Positions 1 to 6,757 of a stretch of DNA of 10,625 bases are shown piece after piece. The stretch comes from JBAZCO01 sp041654915 (GTDB taxonomy: Bacteria > Bacillota > Clostridia > Christensenellales > DTU072): positions 1-10,625 of the forward strand of contig JBAZCO010000054.1 of NCBI GenBank assembly GCA_041654915.1, read 5' to 3'. Every line of letters starts with the position of its first letter. Positions within the stretch are counted from its first letter, which is position 1. A program made the translations under genes and the position numbers. The notes under the pieces are model-generated. The model was not told where the DNA came from. It ran no database searches and saw nothing but the letters and a program-made list of their open reading frames with translations.

Positions 1-609
1 GCTTTTGATAAGGCGGATAAATACCGCCTACCCGTTATGATACTCGGCGATGGTATGCTTGGGCAAATTATGGAGGCGGTGGAGCTGCCTCCTATGAAAG
101 ACCCCTCAACCTTCCCCAAAAAGGATTGGGCGGCGGACGGCACGGGCATAGGAGAAAAAAGGCGGGAGATAAACTCACTTTATATAGACCCCGACACGCT
201 AGAGGCACTAAATCACAGGTTGTTTGACACCTATGCAGAGCTTGAAAGAAATGAAACTGCTTACGAAGAATATATGACTAGCGATGCTGAAGTTGTGCTT
301 GTTGCCTATGGTACGGTTGCACGCATAATGAAGAGCGCAGTACAAATGCTTAGGGAAAAAGGTGTAAAAGTAGGGCTATTGCGTCCAATCACCCTATTCC
401 CTTTCCCCACCAAACCGCTTGTGCGGCTAGCCGAAAAGGATAATGTAAAGAGTTTTCTCACGGTTGAACTAAGTATGGGGCAAATGGTTGAAGATGTAAG
501 GCTTGCCGTAAACGGCAGAAAACCCGTAGAATTTTATGGCAGAACAGGCGGGAATGTAATGGTTCCCGAAGATGTGGTCAAGTTAGTTTTGGAAAAGGAG
601 GGCAAATAA
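1..609 (+). CDS. vorB: 2-oxoacid:ferredoxin oxidoreductase alpha subunit (VorB-like), 3' part
   Basis: This is the C-terminal 202 residues of the alpha subunit of a CoA-dependent, thiamine-diphosphate 2-oxoacid:ferredoxin oxidoreductase, the anaerobic enzyme that converts branched-chain or other 2-oxoacids to acyl-CoA, CO2 and reduced ferredoxin. The frame is open from base 1, so the gene starts upstream; the ATG at 37 is an internal Met (MILGDGM motif) and not the start. Seen: the end of the pyrimidine-binding domain (PVMILGDGMLGQIME), a linker, then the domain II region with VVLVAYGTVAR, GLLRPITLFPFP and the C-terminal FLTVELSMGQMVEDVR and YGRTGG motifs typical of VorB/KorA. Full-length relatives have about 350 residues, so roughly 150 are missing. 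The beta subunit starts 1 nt downstream. A ferredoxin-like delta subunit would be expected just upstream, outside the window. Substrate (2-oxoisovalerate or 2-oxoglutarate) cannot be settled from this fragment; the VorB reading is preferred from overall resemblance. Confidence 0.9.
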   Translation, partial: AFDKADKYRLPVMILGDGMLGQIMEAVELPPMKDPSTFPKKDWAADGTGIGEKRREINSLYIDPDTLEALNHRLFDTYAELERNETAYEEYMTSDAEVVLVAYGTVARIMKSAVQMLREKGVKVGLLRPITLFPFPTKPLVRLAEKDNVKSFLTVELSMGQMVEDVRLAVNGRKPVEFYGRTGGNVMVPEDVVKLVLEKEGK

Positions 610-610
610 T

Positions 611-1357
611 ATGGCGGTAGTATTTAAGAAATCTCCTCTGTTAACCGATGTTCCGTTTAGCTATTGCCCGGGTTGCACTCATGGCATAGCAAACAGACTG
701 ATTGCAGAGTGCCTTGACGAAATGGGCGAGATGGGCAATATCATTGGTGTTGCGCCTGTGGGCTGCTCGGTATTTGCTTACAAGTTTTTCAATTGTGATA
801 TGCAACAAGCGGCGCACGGCAGAGCGCCCGCCGTTGCAACAGGCATAAAAAGATGCAATCCCGACAAAATGGTGTTTTCCTATCAAGGTGACGGCGACTT
901 GGCAAGTATAGGCACGGCAGAAATTGTGCATGCGGCGGCAAGAGGGGAAAATTTTACCGTAATCTTTATAAACAATGCGATATACGGTATGACGGGCGGA
1001 CAAATGGCGCCCACCACACTGATTGGGCAGAAGTCCACAACATCGCAAGCAGGGCGTTTAGCAACAATTAACGGCAATCCAATACGGGTGTCGGAAATGC
1101 TTGCTACTTTGGACGGACCTGCATATATTGCACGGGTTGCGCTAACCGACCCTGCCAATGTCAACAAGGCAAAGCGAGCGTTGAGAAAGGCTTTTGAATA
1201 CCAAAGTGAGGGCAAAGGCTTTACTCTTATAGAAATGCTTTCCACTTGCCCTACTAATTGGGGAATGACTCCTATTAAGGCGGCGGAATATGTTAAGTCG
1301 GAAATGACAAAAATTTTCCCCTTGGGCGTATTCAAAGACATAGGGGAGGACAAATAA
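611..1357 (+). CDS. 2-oxoacid:ferredoxin oxidoreductase beta subunit, thiamine-diphosphate binding
   Basis: This 248-residue catalytic subunit binds thiamine diphosphate (ThDP), and in this family usually also a 4Fe-4S cluster. Seen: Y-C-P-G-C at residues 18-22, with Cys52 in VGCSVF as a further possible cluster ligand; the ThDP/Mg motif GDGD at 93-96, followed 24 residues later by NN at 121-122 in NNAIYGMTGGQ. The length fits VorA/KorB beta subunits (about 240-290). The start is supported by AAGGAGGG at about 594-601, 9 nt before the ATG, inside the end of the alpha gene. The stop is followed directly by the gamma subunit ATG, so all three genes are translated from one operon. It is the VorA equivalent if the complex is Vor, or KorB if it acts on 2-oxoglutarate. 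The family is certain and the substrate is not. Confidence 0.95.
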   Translation: MAVVFKKSPLLTDVPFSYCPGCTHGIANRLIAECLDEMGEMGNIIGVAPVGCSVFAYKFFNCDMQQAAHGRAPAVATGIKRCNPDKMVFSYQGDGDLASIGTAEIVHAAARGENFTVIFINNAIYGMTGGQMAPTTLIGQKSTTSQAGRLATINGNPIRVSEMLATLDGPAYIARVALTDPANVNKAKRALRKAFEYQSEGKGFTLIEMLSTCPTNWGMTPIKAAEYVKSEMTKIFPLGVFKDIGEDK

Positions 1358-1885
1358 ATGGACGAAAAAATTATTATTGCCGGCTTTGGCGGGCAAGGAG
1401 TGCTAAGTTTGGGGCTGTTTATTGCGCAGGCGGCGATTGCGGCGGGCAAAGAGACGACTTGGCTACCTAGCTACGGTCCAGAAATGCGGGGTGGAACAAG
1501 TAATTGTAGCGTTGTCGTATCGGATAGCCGTGTGGCAAGTCCGCTGATACCTTTTCCCGACTACCTGATTGCAATGAACAAACCCAGCCTTTACAAGTTT
1601 GTAGATAAGGTAAGACCCAATGGTGTGGTCATAGTAAATAGTTCGCTGATTCCCGACAAGGTGGAACGCACCGATATAACAACTATATATGTAGATGCGG
1701 GTGTTCTTGCCGCCGAGGCGGGCAATGCAAAAACTGCAAATATTGTTGTTTTGGGAGCGTTTCTCAAGCAGAGCGGGCTTTTTTCACTTGATTTAGCCGC
1801 CCAAGTAATAAAAGAAAAGTTTAGCAAAAAACCTTATGTTATAGAGGCAAACCTAAAAGCGTTGGAATTAGGGTATAATTTGTAA
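1358..1885 (+). CDS. 2-oxoacid:ferredoxin oxidoreductase gamma subunit
   Basis: This 175-residue POR/KOR gamma-domain protein (2-oxoacid:acceptor oxidoreductase family) is the small subunit thought to help position CoA and contact the alpha subunit. Seen: N-terminal GFGGQGVLSLG (residues 9-19), WLPSYGPEMRGGTSNCSV around residues 36-53, and PDYLIAMNKPSL around 67-78, all hallmark gamma-domain motifs. Length matches stand-alone Vor/Kor gamma subunits. GGGGAGGA at about 1343-1350 lies 7-8 nt before the ATG, and the preceding gene's stop touches this start. It is the last gene of the operon; a 102-nt gap follows before malQ. Confidence 0.94.
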   Translation: MDEKIIIAGFGGQGVLSLGLFIAQAAIAAGKETTWLPSYGPEMRGGTSNCSVVVSDSRVASPLIPFPDYLIAMNKPSLYKFVDKVRPNGVVIVNSSLIPDKVERTDITTIYVDAGVLAAEAGNAKTANIVVLGAFLKQSGLFSLDLAAQVIKEKFSKKPYVIEANLKALELGYNL

Positions 1886-1987
1886 CCTATAAAAGAACCC
1901 TTTAGCATCATATCTTTTTTAAGATTAGTCAAAATTAAAAGGCAAGCGGTTTCTTTTTTATAAAAACCTAACAAGGAAAGGGAATTT
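1886..1987. other. Intergenic gap with a short inverted repeat, no clear promoter
   Basis: An AT-rich 102-nt spacer between the oxidoreductase operon and malQ. It holds the inverted repeat ATCTT-TTTT-AAGAT (1912-1925), too weak to call a rho-independent terminator, and the octamer TTAGTCAA (1925-1932), which recurs elsewhere in the window as TTGACTAA. TATAAA-like boxes at 1888-1893 and 1959-1964 lack a good -35 at normal spacing. malQ may therefore be read from upstream or from a promoter I cannot recognise. Confidence 0.4.
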
Positions 1988-3487
1988 ATGCAAAGACAAG
2001 CGGGTGTATTACTTCCTATTTCCGCTTTACGGGGCGGTTGGGGCATAGGCGACTTTGGCAAAGGTGCGGATACCTTTATCCAATTGATATCGGATATGGG
2101 TTTTTCCGTTTGGCAAGTGCTGCCAATCACACTTATAGGCGAGGGCAACTCGCCTTATAGCGGAGAAAGCTCCTATGCCGGCAACTATGCGCTAATAGAT
2201 ATTGAGGCGCTGCACGAGCGGCTGCTTAGCCGCAAGGAAAAAGAGGAGAGCTTGTACCAAGGCTCACCTTACAAAGTTGACTATGATTTTGCGCTTGCAA
2301 CAAAAAAACGCTTGTTAAAGCTTGCCTTTTCCCGAATTAATAGTGACGACAGAGTAAAAATAAATGCGTTTTTAAAGAAAAATATGAAGTGGCTATCCTC
2401 TTACGCAACCTATATGGCAATAAAAGAGGAGAGCGGTACGGGCTTTTTAAATTGGAGCGAGGGCTTAAAACAGCGTGATACACAAGCGCTCAAAGCCGCC
2501 CAAAGCCGATTGTCTAGTGAGATTGCTTATTATTATTTTGAGCAAACAATTTTTTATCAACAATGGGAAAACTTAAAAAATCGAGCGGCGGTTGCAGGTG
2601 TTAAGATATTTGGCGACCTGCCCGTATATGTTGCGCTAGAAAGCGTGGAAGTATGGGCAGAGCCCGAAGTTTTTGCGCTGGACACTAATTTTACACCAAA
2701 GAAGGTTGCAGGCGTGCCGCCCGATTATTTTGCAGAGGACGGGCAGCTTTGGGGCAACCCAATTTACAACTACAAAAGAATGAAAGAGGACGGTTATTCG
2801 TGGTGGACGGATAGGCTGCTGCATAATTTAAAGCTCTACGACATACTGCGCATAGACCACTTTAGAGGGCTAAGCGAGTATTGGGCAGTACCTGCGGGTG
2901 CAAAGACCGCCAAGTTGGGCAAGTGGGAAAAAGCGCCGGGAATGGCTATTTGGAAGGCACTTAACAAACTCACAGATAACCCGCCCATAGTTGCCGAGGA
3001 CCTTGGCAGTATAGATGAAAAAGTGGTAAGGCTGCTAGAAAAAACGGGTTTTCCCGGTATGCGGGTGTTGCAATTTGGCTTTGACGGCAATAGGGCAAAC
3101 CCACATCTCCCCTACAATTATCCTATCAATAGCGTTGCCTATACCGCAACTCACGACAACAACACAACACTAGGATGGCTGTATGAATTGGACAGCGCAA
3201 CACGGGAGGGAGTGCTAAACTTTTTAGATGTTAAAGGCGATTGGGGGCAGGGCGGCGGCTTAGCGCCTGCGGTAATAGCGGCAATAAAAGCGGTGATGCA
3301 AAGCTCTGCAAAGCTTGCAATAATACCTTTTCAGGACTTGTGCGGCTATGGCGCTGATGCGAGAATAAATATTCCCGGGGTTGCAAAAGGCAATTGGGAA
3401 TATCGCATTACCCAAACGGCAATAGACGAAATTGCTATACCTACCATTCTTTCCATAAACCGCAAGTACGGGAGAACAATGCGATAA
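1988..3487 (+). CDS. malQ: 4-alpha-glucanotransferase (amylomaltase, GH77)
   Basis: Cytoplasmic amylomaltase that transfers alpha-1,4-glucan segments between maltooligosaccharides, releasing glucose, in maltose, starch or glycogen use. The 499 residues are the normal length for the compact bacterial GH77 form. Seen: N-terminal GVLLPISAL and GWGIGDFG, WQVLPIT and SPYSGESSYAGN (the substrate-binding entry region), GDLPVYVA near residue 215, the VPPDYF-DGQLWGNPIY segment, the nucleophile Asp290 in LRIDHFRGL, the acid/base Glu337 in VAEDLG, and the third carboxylate Asp390 in ATHDNNT. These line up closely with Asp293, Glu340 and Asp395 of Thermus amylomaltase, so the enzyme should be active. The start is supported by AAGGAAAGGG about 7 nt before the ATG. 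A phosphopantetheinyl transferase gene follows after 1 nt, an unusual partner. No other maltose genes or regulator lie in the window. Confidence 0.97.
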   Translation: MQRQAGVLLPISALRGGWGIGDFGKGADTFIQLISDMGFSVWQVLPITLIGEGNSPYSGESSYAGNYALIDIEALHERLLSRKEKEESLYQGSPYKVDYDFALATKKRLLKLAFSRINSDDRVKINAFLKKNMKWLSSYATYMAIKEESGTGFLNWSEGLKQRDTQALKAAQSRLSSEIAYYYFEQTIFYQQWENLKNRAAVAGVKIFGDLPVYVALESVEVWAEPEVFALDTNFTPKKVAGVPPDYFAEDGQLWGNPIYNYKRMKEDGYSWWTDRLLHNLKLYDILRIDHFRGLSEYWAVPAGAKTAKLGKWEKAPGMAIWKALNKLTDNPPIVAEDLGSIDEKVVRLLEKTGFPGMRVLQFGFDGNRANPHLPYNYPINSVAYTATHDNNTTLGWLYELDSATREGVLNFLDVKGDWGQGGGLAPAVIAAIKAVMQSSAKLAIIPFQDLCGYGADARINIPGVAKGNWEYRITQTAIDEIAIPTILSINRKYGRTMR

Positions 3488-3488
3488 A

Positions 3489-3950
3489 ATGCTTGTTACG
3501 GTATCTTTTGACAAAAATATGGTTGCCCAAACCATTGAAAAGGCGGTCTTTAATTTTTGCCGCATAGAGGGCATTCCCTTTGCTGCTCCACAAATAGAAC
3601 GGGAGAGAGGCAAGCCTATTGTCACCAACTTGCCCATACATATCAGTCTTACCCACTCACGCCAAACGGTGGCAGTTGCGGTTTCTTTCAACCCCGTTGG
3701 GATAGATATTGAATACAAAAAAAGCCTTGATTACAAGGCAATTGCAAATAGATTTTTTGAAATTGTTCCCCAAAGTGAGGATGGTTTTTTTGCGCTTTGG
3801 ACGGCAAAAGAGGCATATGCCAAAGCGCTAAACATACCATTGGTATCCGCATTAAAAAACACCGATTACAGCCGCATTAGCGCACTTAACATACTAAAAG
3901 ACTATGCACTAAGCGTTTGGGGCGATAAGGATATTTACATAGTCATATAA
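3489..3950 (+). CDS. 4'-phosphopantetheinyl transferase superfamily protein (compact Sfp/HetI type)
   Basis: Predicted to move the 4'-phosphopantetheine arm from CoA to a serine of a carrier protein, making an active acyl- or peptidyl-carrier protein. Seen: GIDIE with Mg-binding Asp73 and Glu75, then LWTAKEAYAKA with Trp104, Lys107 and Glu108. This is the D-x-E ... W-x-x-KEA signature of Sfp-type transferases. At 153 residues it is clearly shorter than Sfp (about 220); the N-terminal half is trimmed and only about 45 residues follow the KEA motif. Both catalytic motifs are intact, so it is probably a compact functional form and not a fragment. It begins 1 nt after the malQ stop; the only nearby ribosome binding site, GGGAG at 3470-3474, is about 14 nt away, suggesting translational coupling to malQ. 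No carrier protein, NRPS or PKS gene is in the window, so the substrate is unknown. Confidence 0.85.
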   Translation: MLVTVSFDKNMVAQTIEKAVFNFCRIEGIPFAAPQIERERGKPIVTNLPIHISLTHSRQTVAVAVSFNPVGIDIEYKKSLDYKAIANRFFEIVPQSEDGFFALWTAKEAYAKALNIPLVSALKNTDYSRISALNILKDYALSVWGDKDIYIVI

Positions 3951-3988
3951 TTTTTAAATTAGTTAACGGCGGTGGCGGCTATTAATTA

Positions 3989-4999
3989 TCACCAGCGGTT
4001 TTTTGCAAACTCCACAAAGGCAAACATATCTTTTACTTGTATAATTGTGCTGTCATCTAATATGACTGTGCCGCTCCAATATCCAAACACTTGGTGGCAA
4101 CGGTTGTGTGCTACCAATAAGTTAAGGTTGGTGTAGTTGTCGTATATAGGGGTAAACACCATTTCAAAACGGTCGTCTGTGGATGTAAACACCATTTTGT
4201 CGTTGTAGCCGCCCATCTTTTTATAGGCGATATCTGCTAGTTTGTGCGCTTTGCCATTGTAAAAGAGGGTATTCTCTGTGGCAAAGTGAGTGTCGCCAAA
4301 CTCACCTATATTAAAGCCTAAGCGGTTGCCGTCCATATCGGTGCTTCCGCAGCCCCACCACCAAGAATGGATGTAGGGCAGCACTCCCCGCCCCCAATCG
4401 ATAAGCCCAAATGCTTTGGGCGGGGTAAAGGTATGGGTTTTGCCGCCCATAACTATTGTTCCCTCTGCCCGCCAACAGTTTTGCTTGTAGTTGTGGTAGA
4501 AGTGCTTTTTGTTCTTGAAAGGGGTGACAACGAGTATGCCCTCATCGGTTTTGGGATAAGTTAGTTTGAGGTCTATTGAACAATCGCCGTGCTTGGTACT
4601 TTTTGCCCTAAAAGTGATATTCCGCTCCCCCTCTCCCGAGTGCGTAATGTCAAGTTTGAAGTTTTTTGTGTGTTTAAAAAGATGGTAGGGGGTGTCGGCT
4701 TTTGGGGGGAGGTTAAGACTGCCAAAGGGGAAAATTAACGGGAGAGTTACCTCGTAGCGCTCGTTATTGTAGCCAAATAGGCAAACATTAATTGCTCCCG
4801 CATAGGACACATGTCCGTAGGTTACTTGCAGAGTATAGCTTTCGTCAGATATTTGATAAAAATCCCATTCTTTCAAGCGAAATTGGCAAGCTTTTTCCCT
4901 ATTTGTATGAATAATGGGGGTAAATGCGCATCCAAATTCTATGGGGTAGCCATTGCTGTCTAGCAGCTCTTGTTGCTTAGTCAAAAAACAATTCCTCAT
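3989..4999 (-). CDS. DUF2804 domain-containing protein
   Basis: A 336-residue protein of the DUF2804 family, whose biochemical role is not established. Family features seen, counting from the start used here: the N-terminal QQELLDSNGYPIEFG segment, GLIDWGRGVLPYIHSWWWG, GNRLGFNIGEFGDTHFATEN and LFYNGKAHKL in the C-terminal half, a late HQVFGYWSGTVILDD strand pair, and a closing AEFAKNRW-like tail (FVEFAKNRW). There is no signal peptide or membrane segment, so it is probably cytoplasmic. An in-frame ATG at 5039-5041 would add 14 residues, but it lies inside a good promoter (-35 at 5055-5060, -10 at 5032-5037). The Met at 4997-4999 has AGGTGA 5 nt upstream and gives the usual family N-terminus, so I prefer it. 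The gene is convergent with the phosphopantetheinyl transferase gene (38-nt gap, no clear terminator) and divergent from the hydrolase pair. Confidence 0.88.
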   Translation of the reverse strand: MRNCFLTKQQELLDSNGYPIEFGCAFTPIIHTNREKACQFRLKEWDFYQISDESYTLQVTYGHVSYAGAINVCLFGYNNERYEVTLPLIFPFGSLNLPPKADTPYHLFKHTKNFKLDITHSGEGERNITFRAKSTKHGDCSIDLKLTYPKTDEGILVVTPFKNKKHFYHNYKQNCWRAEGTIVMGGKTHTFTPPKAFGLIDWGRGVLPYIHSWWWGCGSTDMDGNRLGFNIGEFGDTHFATENTLFYNGKAHKLADIAYKKMGGYNDKMVFTSTDDRFEMVFTPIYDNYTNLNLLVAHNRCHQVFGYWSGTVILDDSTIIQVKDMFAFVEFAKNRW

Positions 5000-5031
5000 T
5001 AATCTCACCTGTCTACTGTTATTTTCACCTA

Positions 5032-5060
5032 ATTTTACCATTCTCCTTGTAATTAGTCAA
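5032..5060 (-). promoter_or_regulatory. Sigma-A-like promoter for the DUF2804 gene
   Basis: On the minus strand TTGACT (5060-5055) is separated by exactly 17 nt from TAAAAT (5037-5032), and the -10 is preceded by TGG, an extended -10 signal. Transcription would start near 5025, leaving a leader of about 26 nt that contains AGGTGA before the Met at 4999. The promoter overlaps the alternative upstream ATG at 5041. Confidence 0.7.
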
Positions 5061-5086
5061 TACCTTAAAAACTCTTTGGTTTCATC

Positions 5087-5116
5087 TTGACTAAGTTCAC
5101 CTTATTATATTATAAT
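5087..5116 (+). promoter_or_regulatory. Sigma-A-like promoter for the hydrolase/pseudo-hydrolase pair
   Basis: TTGACT (5087-5092) and a consensus TATAAT (5111-5116) are 18 nt apart, pointing to the gene at 5143. It is divergent from the DUF2804 promoter; the two -35 boxes are arms of the perfect inverted repeat TTAGTCAA (5053-5060) / TTGACTAA (5087-5094). A 19-bp palindrome covers the -10. Confidence 0.7.
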
Positions 5117-5119
5117 AAG
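5101..5119. repeat. 19-bp perfect palindrome over the -10 box, possible operator
   Basis: CTTATTATA-T-TATAATAAG is a perfect 9-bp inverted repeat around one central base. It covers the TATAAT of the + strand promoter and also creates TATAAT-like boxes on the minus strand. It could be a repressor operator, or only a by-product of AT-rich -10 sequence. No regulator gene is adjacent. Confidence 0.45.
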
Positions 5120-5142
5120 ACAAATGCAAATAAGGGTTTAGT

Positions 5143-6750
5143 ATGAAAAATAAATTATTTATTATTATTGTTTGCTTTGCAGTGGTGATTCCGATTGTGT
5201 TCGCCGCTCTTAGCCTAACCTTATTAAAAAGCTCTTCTACCCCCCCACCGTCCGTAGAAAAACCGCTTAGCCTAAGCGATATTTATCTGCCCGATAGCTT
5301 AAGAGATGACGGTTTGGGTATTTTCTTTATCAAGGAGGAGTCCGATGGGGAAATGGGCTATTATAAATCTACTTCGGCAGAGGCGAGGGAGATATTTGAC
5401 CCAACAAAACCGCTAATTATTTTCTGCCATGGTATGGGTTTGAACTCGGGCAGAACAGGTAACGAAGGTTTTATGCGGGTAGACGGTTGGCTAAAAGGCG
5501 GATATAATGCCGCTGTTTTCAATTGGAGTCAATTTTCCGATGCGCAATTCCCGTGGGATTTGGAGGAAAAAATGTGGGGAGTTAACGGCAGGTTTGGCAT
5601 GCAATGGATGCCCCCTAGCGGTATAGCAGAAAAAGAAGATATTCCCGATGTTCCCCTTGCCAAAATCTTTGCCGCATTTTATCTTGATTTTATGGCAGAT
5701 TACTCACACTATTCGGGGAGAGAAATTTGGATAGCGGGGCATTCTATGGGCGGGGCTATGGCGCTGTCGTCCGTGTCGTATCTTGTTACCAAAGAGGCGG
5801 AGGGTGTTATTCCCGCCTCACTGCTTCCTGATAGAGTAACGCTGTTTGACCCATACTTTTCCTTTTTTGTAAATGATGTTTATATAGATTGGTTGGATAG
5901 GACAATGGGCGCTCCGCTCCTAGATGAGAGCGGCGAGGTAATTAGAGAAAACACAACCAACGCAGAGTTTGTTGCCGAGGTTGCCAAGAGCTTAACCGCA
6001 CGGGGAATCGCCCTTGAAATAGTGCCTACTGTTACAGGTGTAGTGCCGGCGGTGGCTTATCATATGGAACGGGGTACAGCGGGGTTAGACGCCCTCTATG
6101 CCGAGGCGCAAACTTTCCAATTTCGTACCGATTGGGTAAAAGACCCTGTGCTAACAAATTTTGCAGAGTCACACAACGGCGGACGCTTTTGGTATTCGGA
6201 GTCATTTACGGAGGATTATATTTTCGACAGCGCAATGGAAAACAGCGAGGAATACACGGTATCGGGCAAAATGCCGCTATCTGTAATAATGGCTCGCCGT
6301 GGCATAATATACGAAATGGAGAAAAACTTTACCCCCGAGGGCGCAGACGATATTATTTACAGCACCAACATAGATGCACCTTATGTGGCAGGCTTTGCCT
6401 TTTTGGATACCAACGAAAACGGGGCATATGATGAGCGTATACAATCCCGCTTGTCGGGTGTGAGGGTGGAGCTTTACCTTAAATCGGGCGCTGAAAACAG
6501 ACTTTTGGGTACTGCAACTACCGATATCACGGGTTTTTACAAAATAGAAGTACCCGCACTCTACGCTAACGGCTTTGATGAGCTTTTTGTAAAAATAAGC
6601 ATTCCGCCCTTAACAAGCATAACCCGTCGTGCAGATAAAATTCTGCTTTTAAACAACGATATCAACCCCGATTCGGGTGCATCTGATTTATTTATAATGC
6701 CGCACCGAAAATCGCTTATAATAATTAATACAGGGTTTAAGAGAGGTTAA
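5143..6750 (+). CDS. Membrane-anchored alpha/beta-hydrolase (pancreatic-lipase-like) with C-terminal SdrD_B-like domain
   Basis: A 535-residue predicted cell-surface hydrolase, probably an esterase or lipase; substrate unknown. Order of parts: an N-terminal hydrophobic segment (about residues 5-29, no lipobox Cys) followed by a Ser/Pro-rich stretch, so a signal anchor or signal peptide; the hydrolase domain (about 85-350); and a beta-rich domain (about 414-520) with DTNENGAYDE at 422-431, the calcium-loop motif of SdrD_B/Cna-B-type domains. Catalytic signs: HG at 96-97 (oxyanion region), YNAAVFNWSQ resembling the lipase NVxxVDWS strand, nucleophile Ser201 in GHSMGG, probable acid Asp236 in LFDPYF, and probable His344 in SHNGGRFWYSES, which resembles the SHxRS...Y..S His region of pancreatic-type lipases. 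Start: AAGGG about 6 nt before the ATG and a promoter just upstream. A diverged paralogue follows after 7 nt in the same operon. The fold is a confident call; the lipase-like assignment is inference. Confidence 0.85.
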   Translation: MKNKLFIIIVCFAVVIPIVFAALSLTLLKSSSTPPPSVEKPLSLSDIYLPDSLRDDGLGIFFIKEESDGEMGYYKSTSAEAREIFDPTKPLIIFCHGMGLNSGRTGNEGFMRVDGWLKGGYNAAVFNWSQFSDAQFPWDLEEKMWGVNGRFGMQWMPPSGIAEKEDIPDVPLAKIFAAFYLDFMADYSHYSGREIWIAGHSMGGAMALSSVSYLVTKEAEGVIPASLLPDRVTLFDPYFSFFVNDVYIDWLDRTMGAPLLDESGEVIRENTTNAEFVAEVAKSLTARGIALEIVPTVTGVVPAVAYHMERGTAGLDALYAEAQTFQFRTDWVKDPVLTNFAESHNGGRFWYSESFTEDYIFDSAMENSEEYTVSGKMPLSVIMARRGIIYEMEKNFTPEGADDIIYSTNIDAPYVAGFAFLDTNENGAYDERIQSRLSGVRVELYLKSGAENRLLGTATTDITGFYKIEVPALYANGFDELFVKISIPPLTSITRRADKILLLNNDINPDSGASDLFIMPHRKSLIIINTGFKRG

Positions 6751-6757
6751 CATACGA

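Noticed and set aside
883..1449. Long minus-strand open frame opposite the beta subunit gene
   Set aside because: It lies wholly across the well-supported beta and gamma subunit genes, has no family motif and no ribosome binding site, and reads as an antisense shadow.
1912..1925. ATCTT-TTTT-AAGAT as terminator of the oxidoreductase operon
   Set aside because: Only 5 weak base pairs, with no T tract after the stem.
3260..3718. Minus-strand open frame across the malQ/phosphopantetheinyl transferase junction
   Set aside because: It overlaps the conserved motifs of both genes on the other strand and its translation resembles no family.
3951..3988. Bidirectional terminator between the convergent transferase and DUF2804 genes
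   Set aside because: No GC-rich hairpin with a U tract is present; AATTTTTAAATT-like symmetry is too weak.
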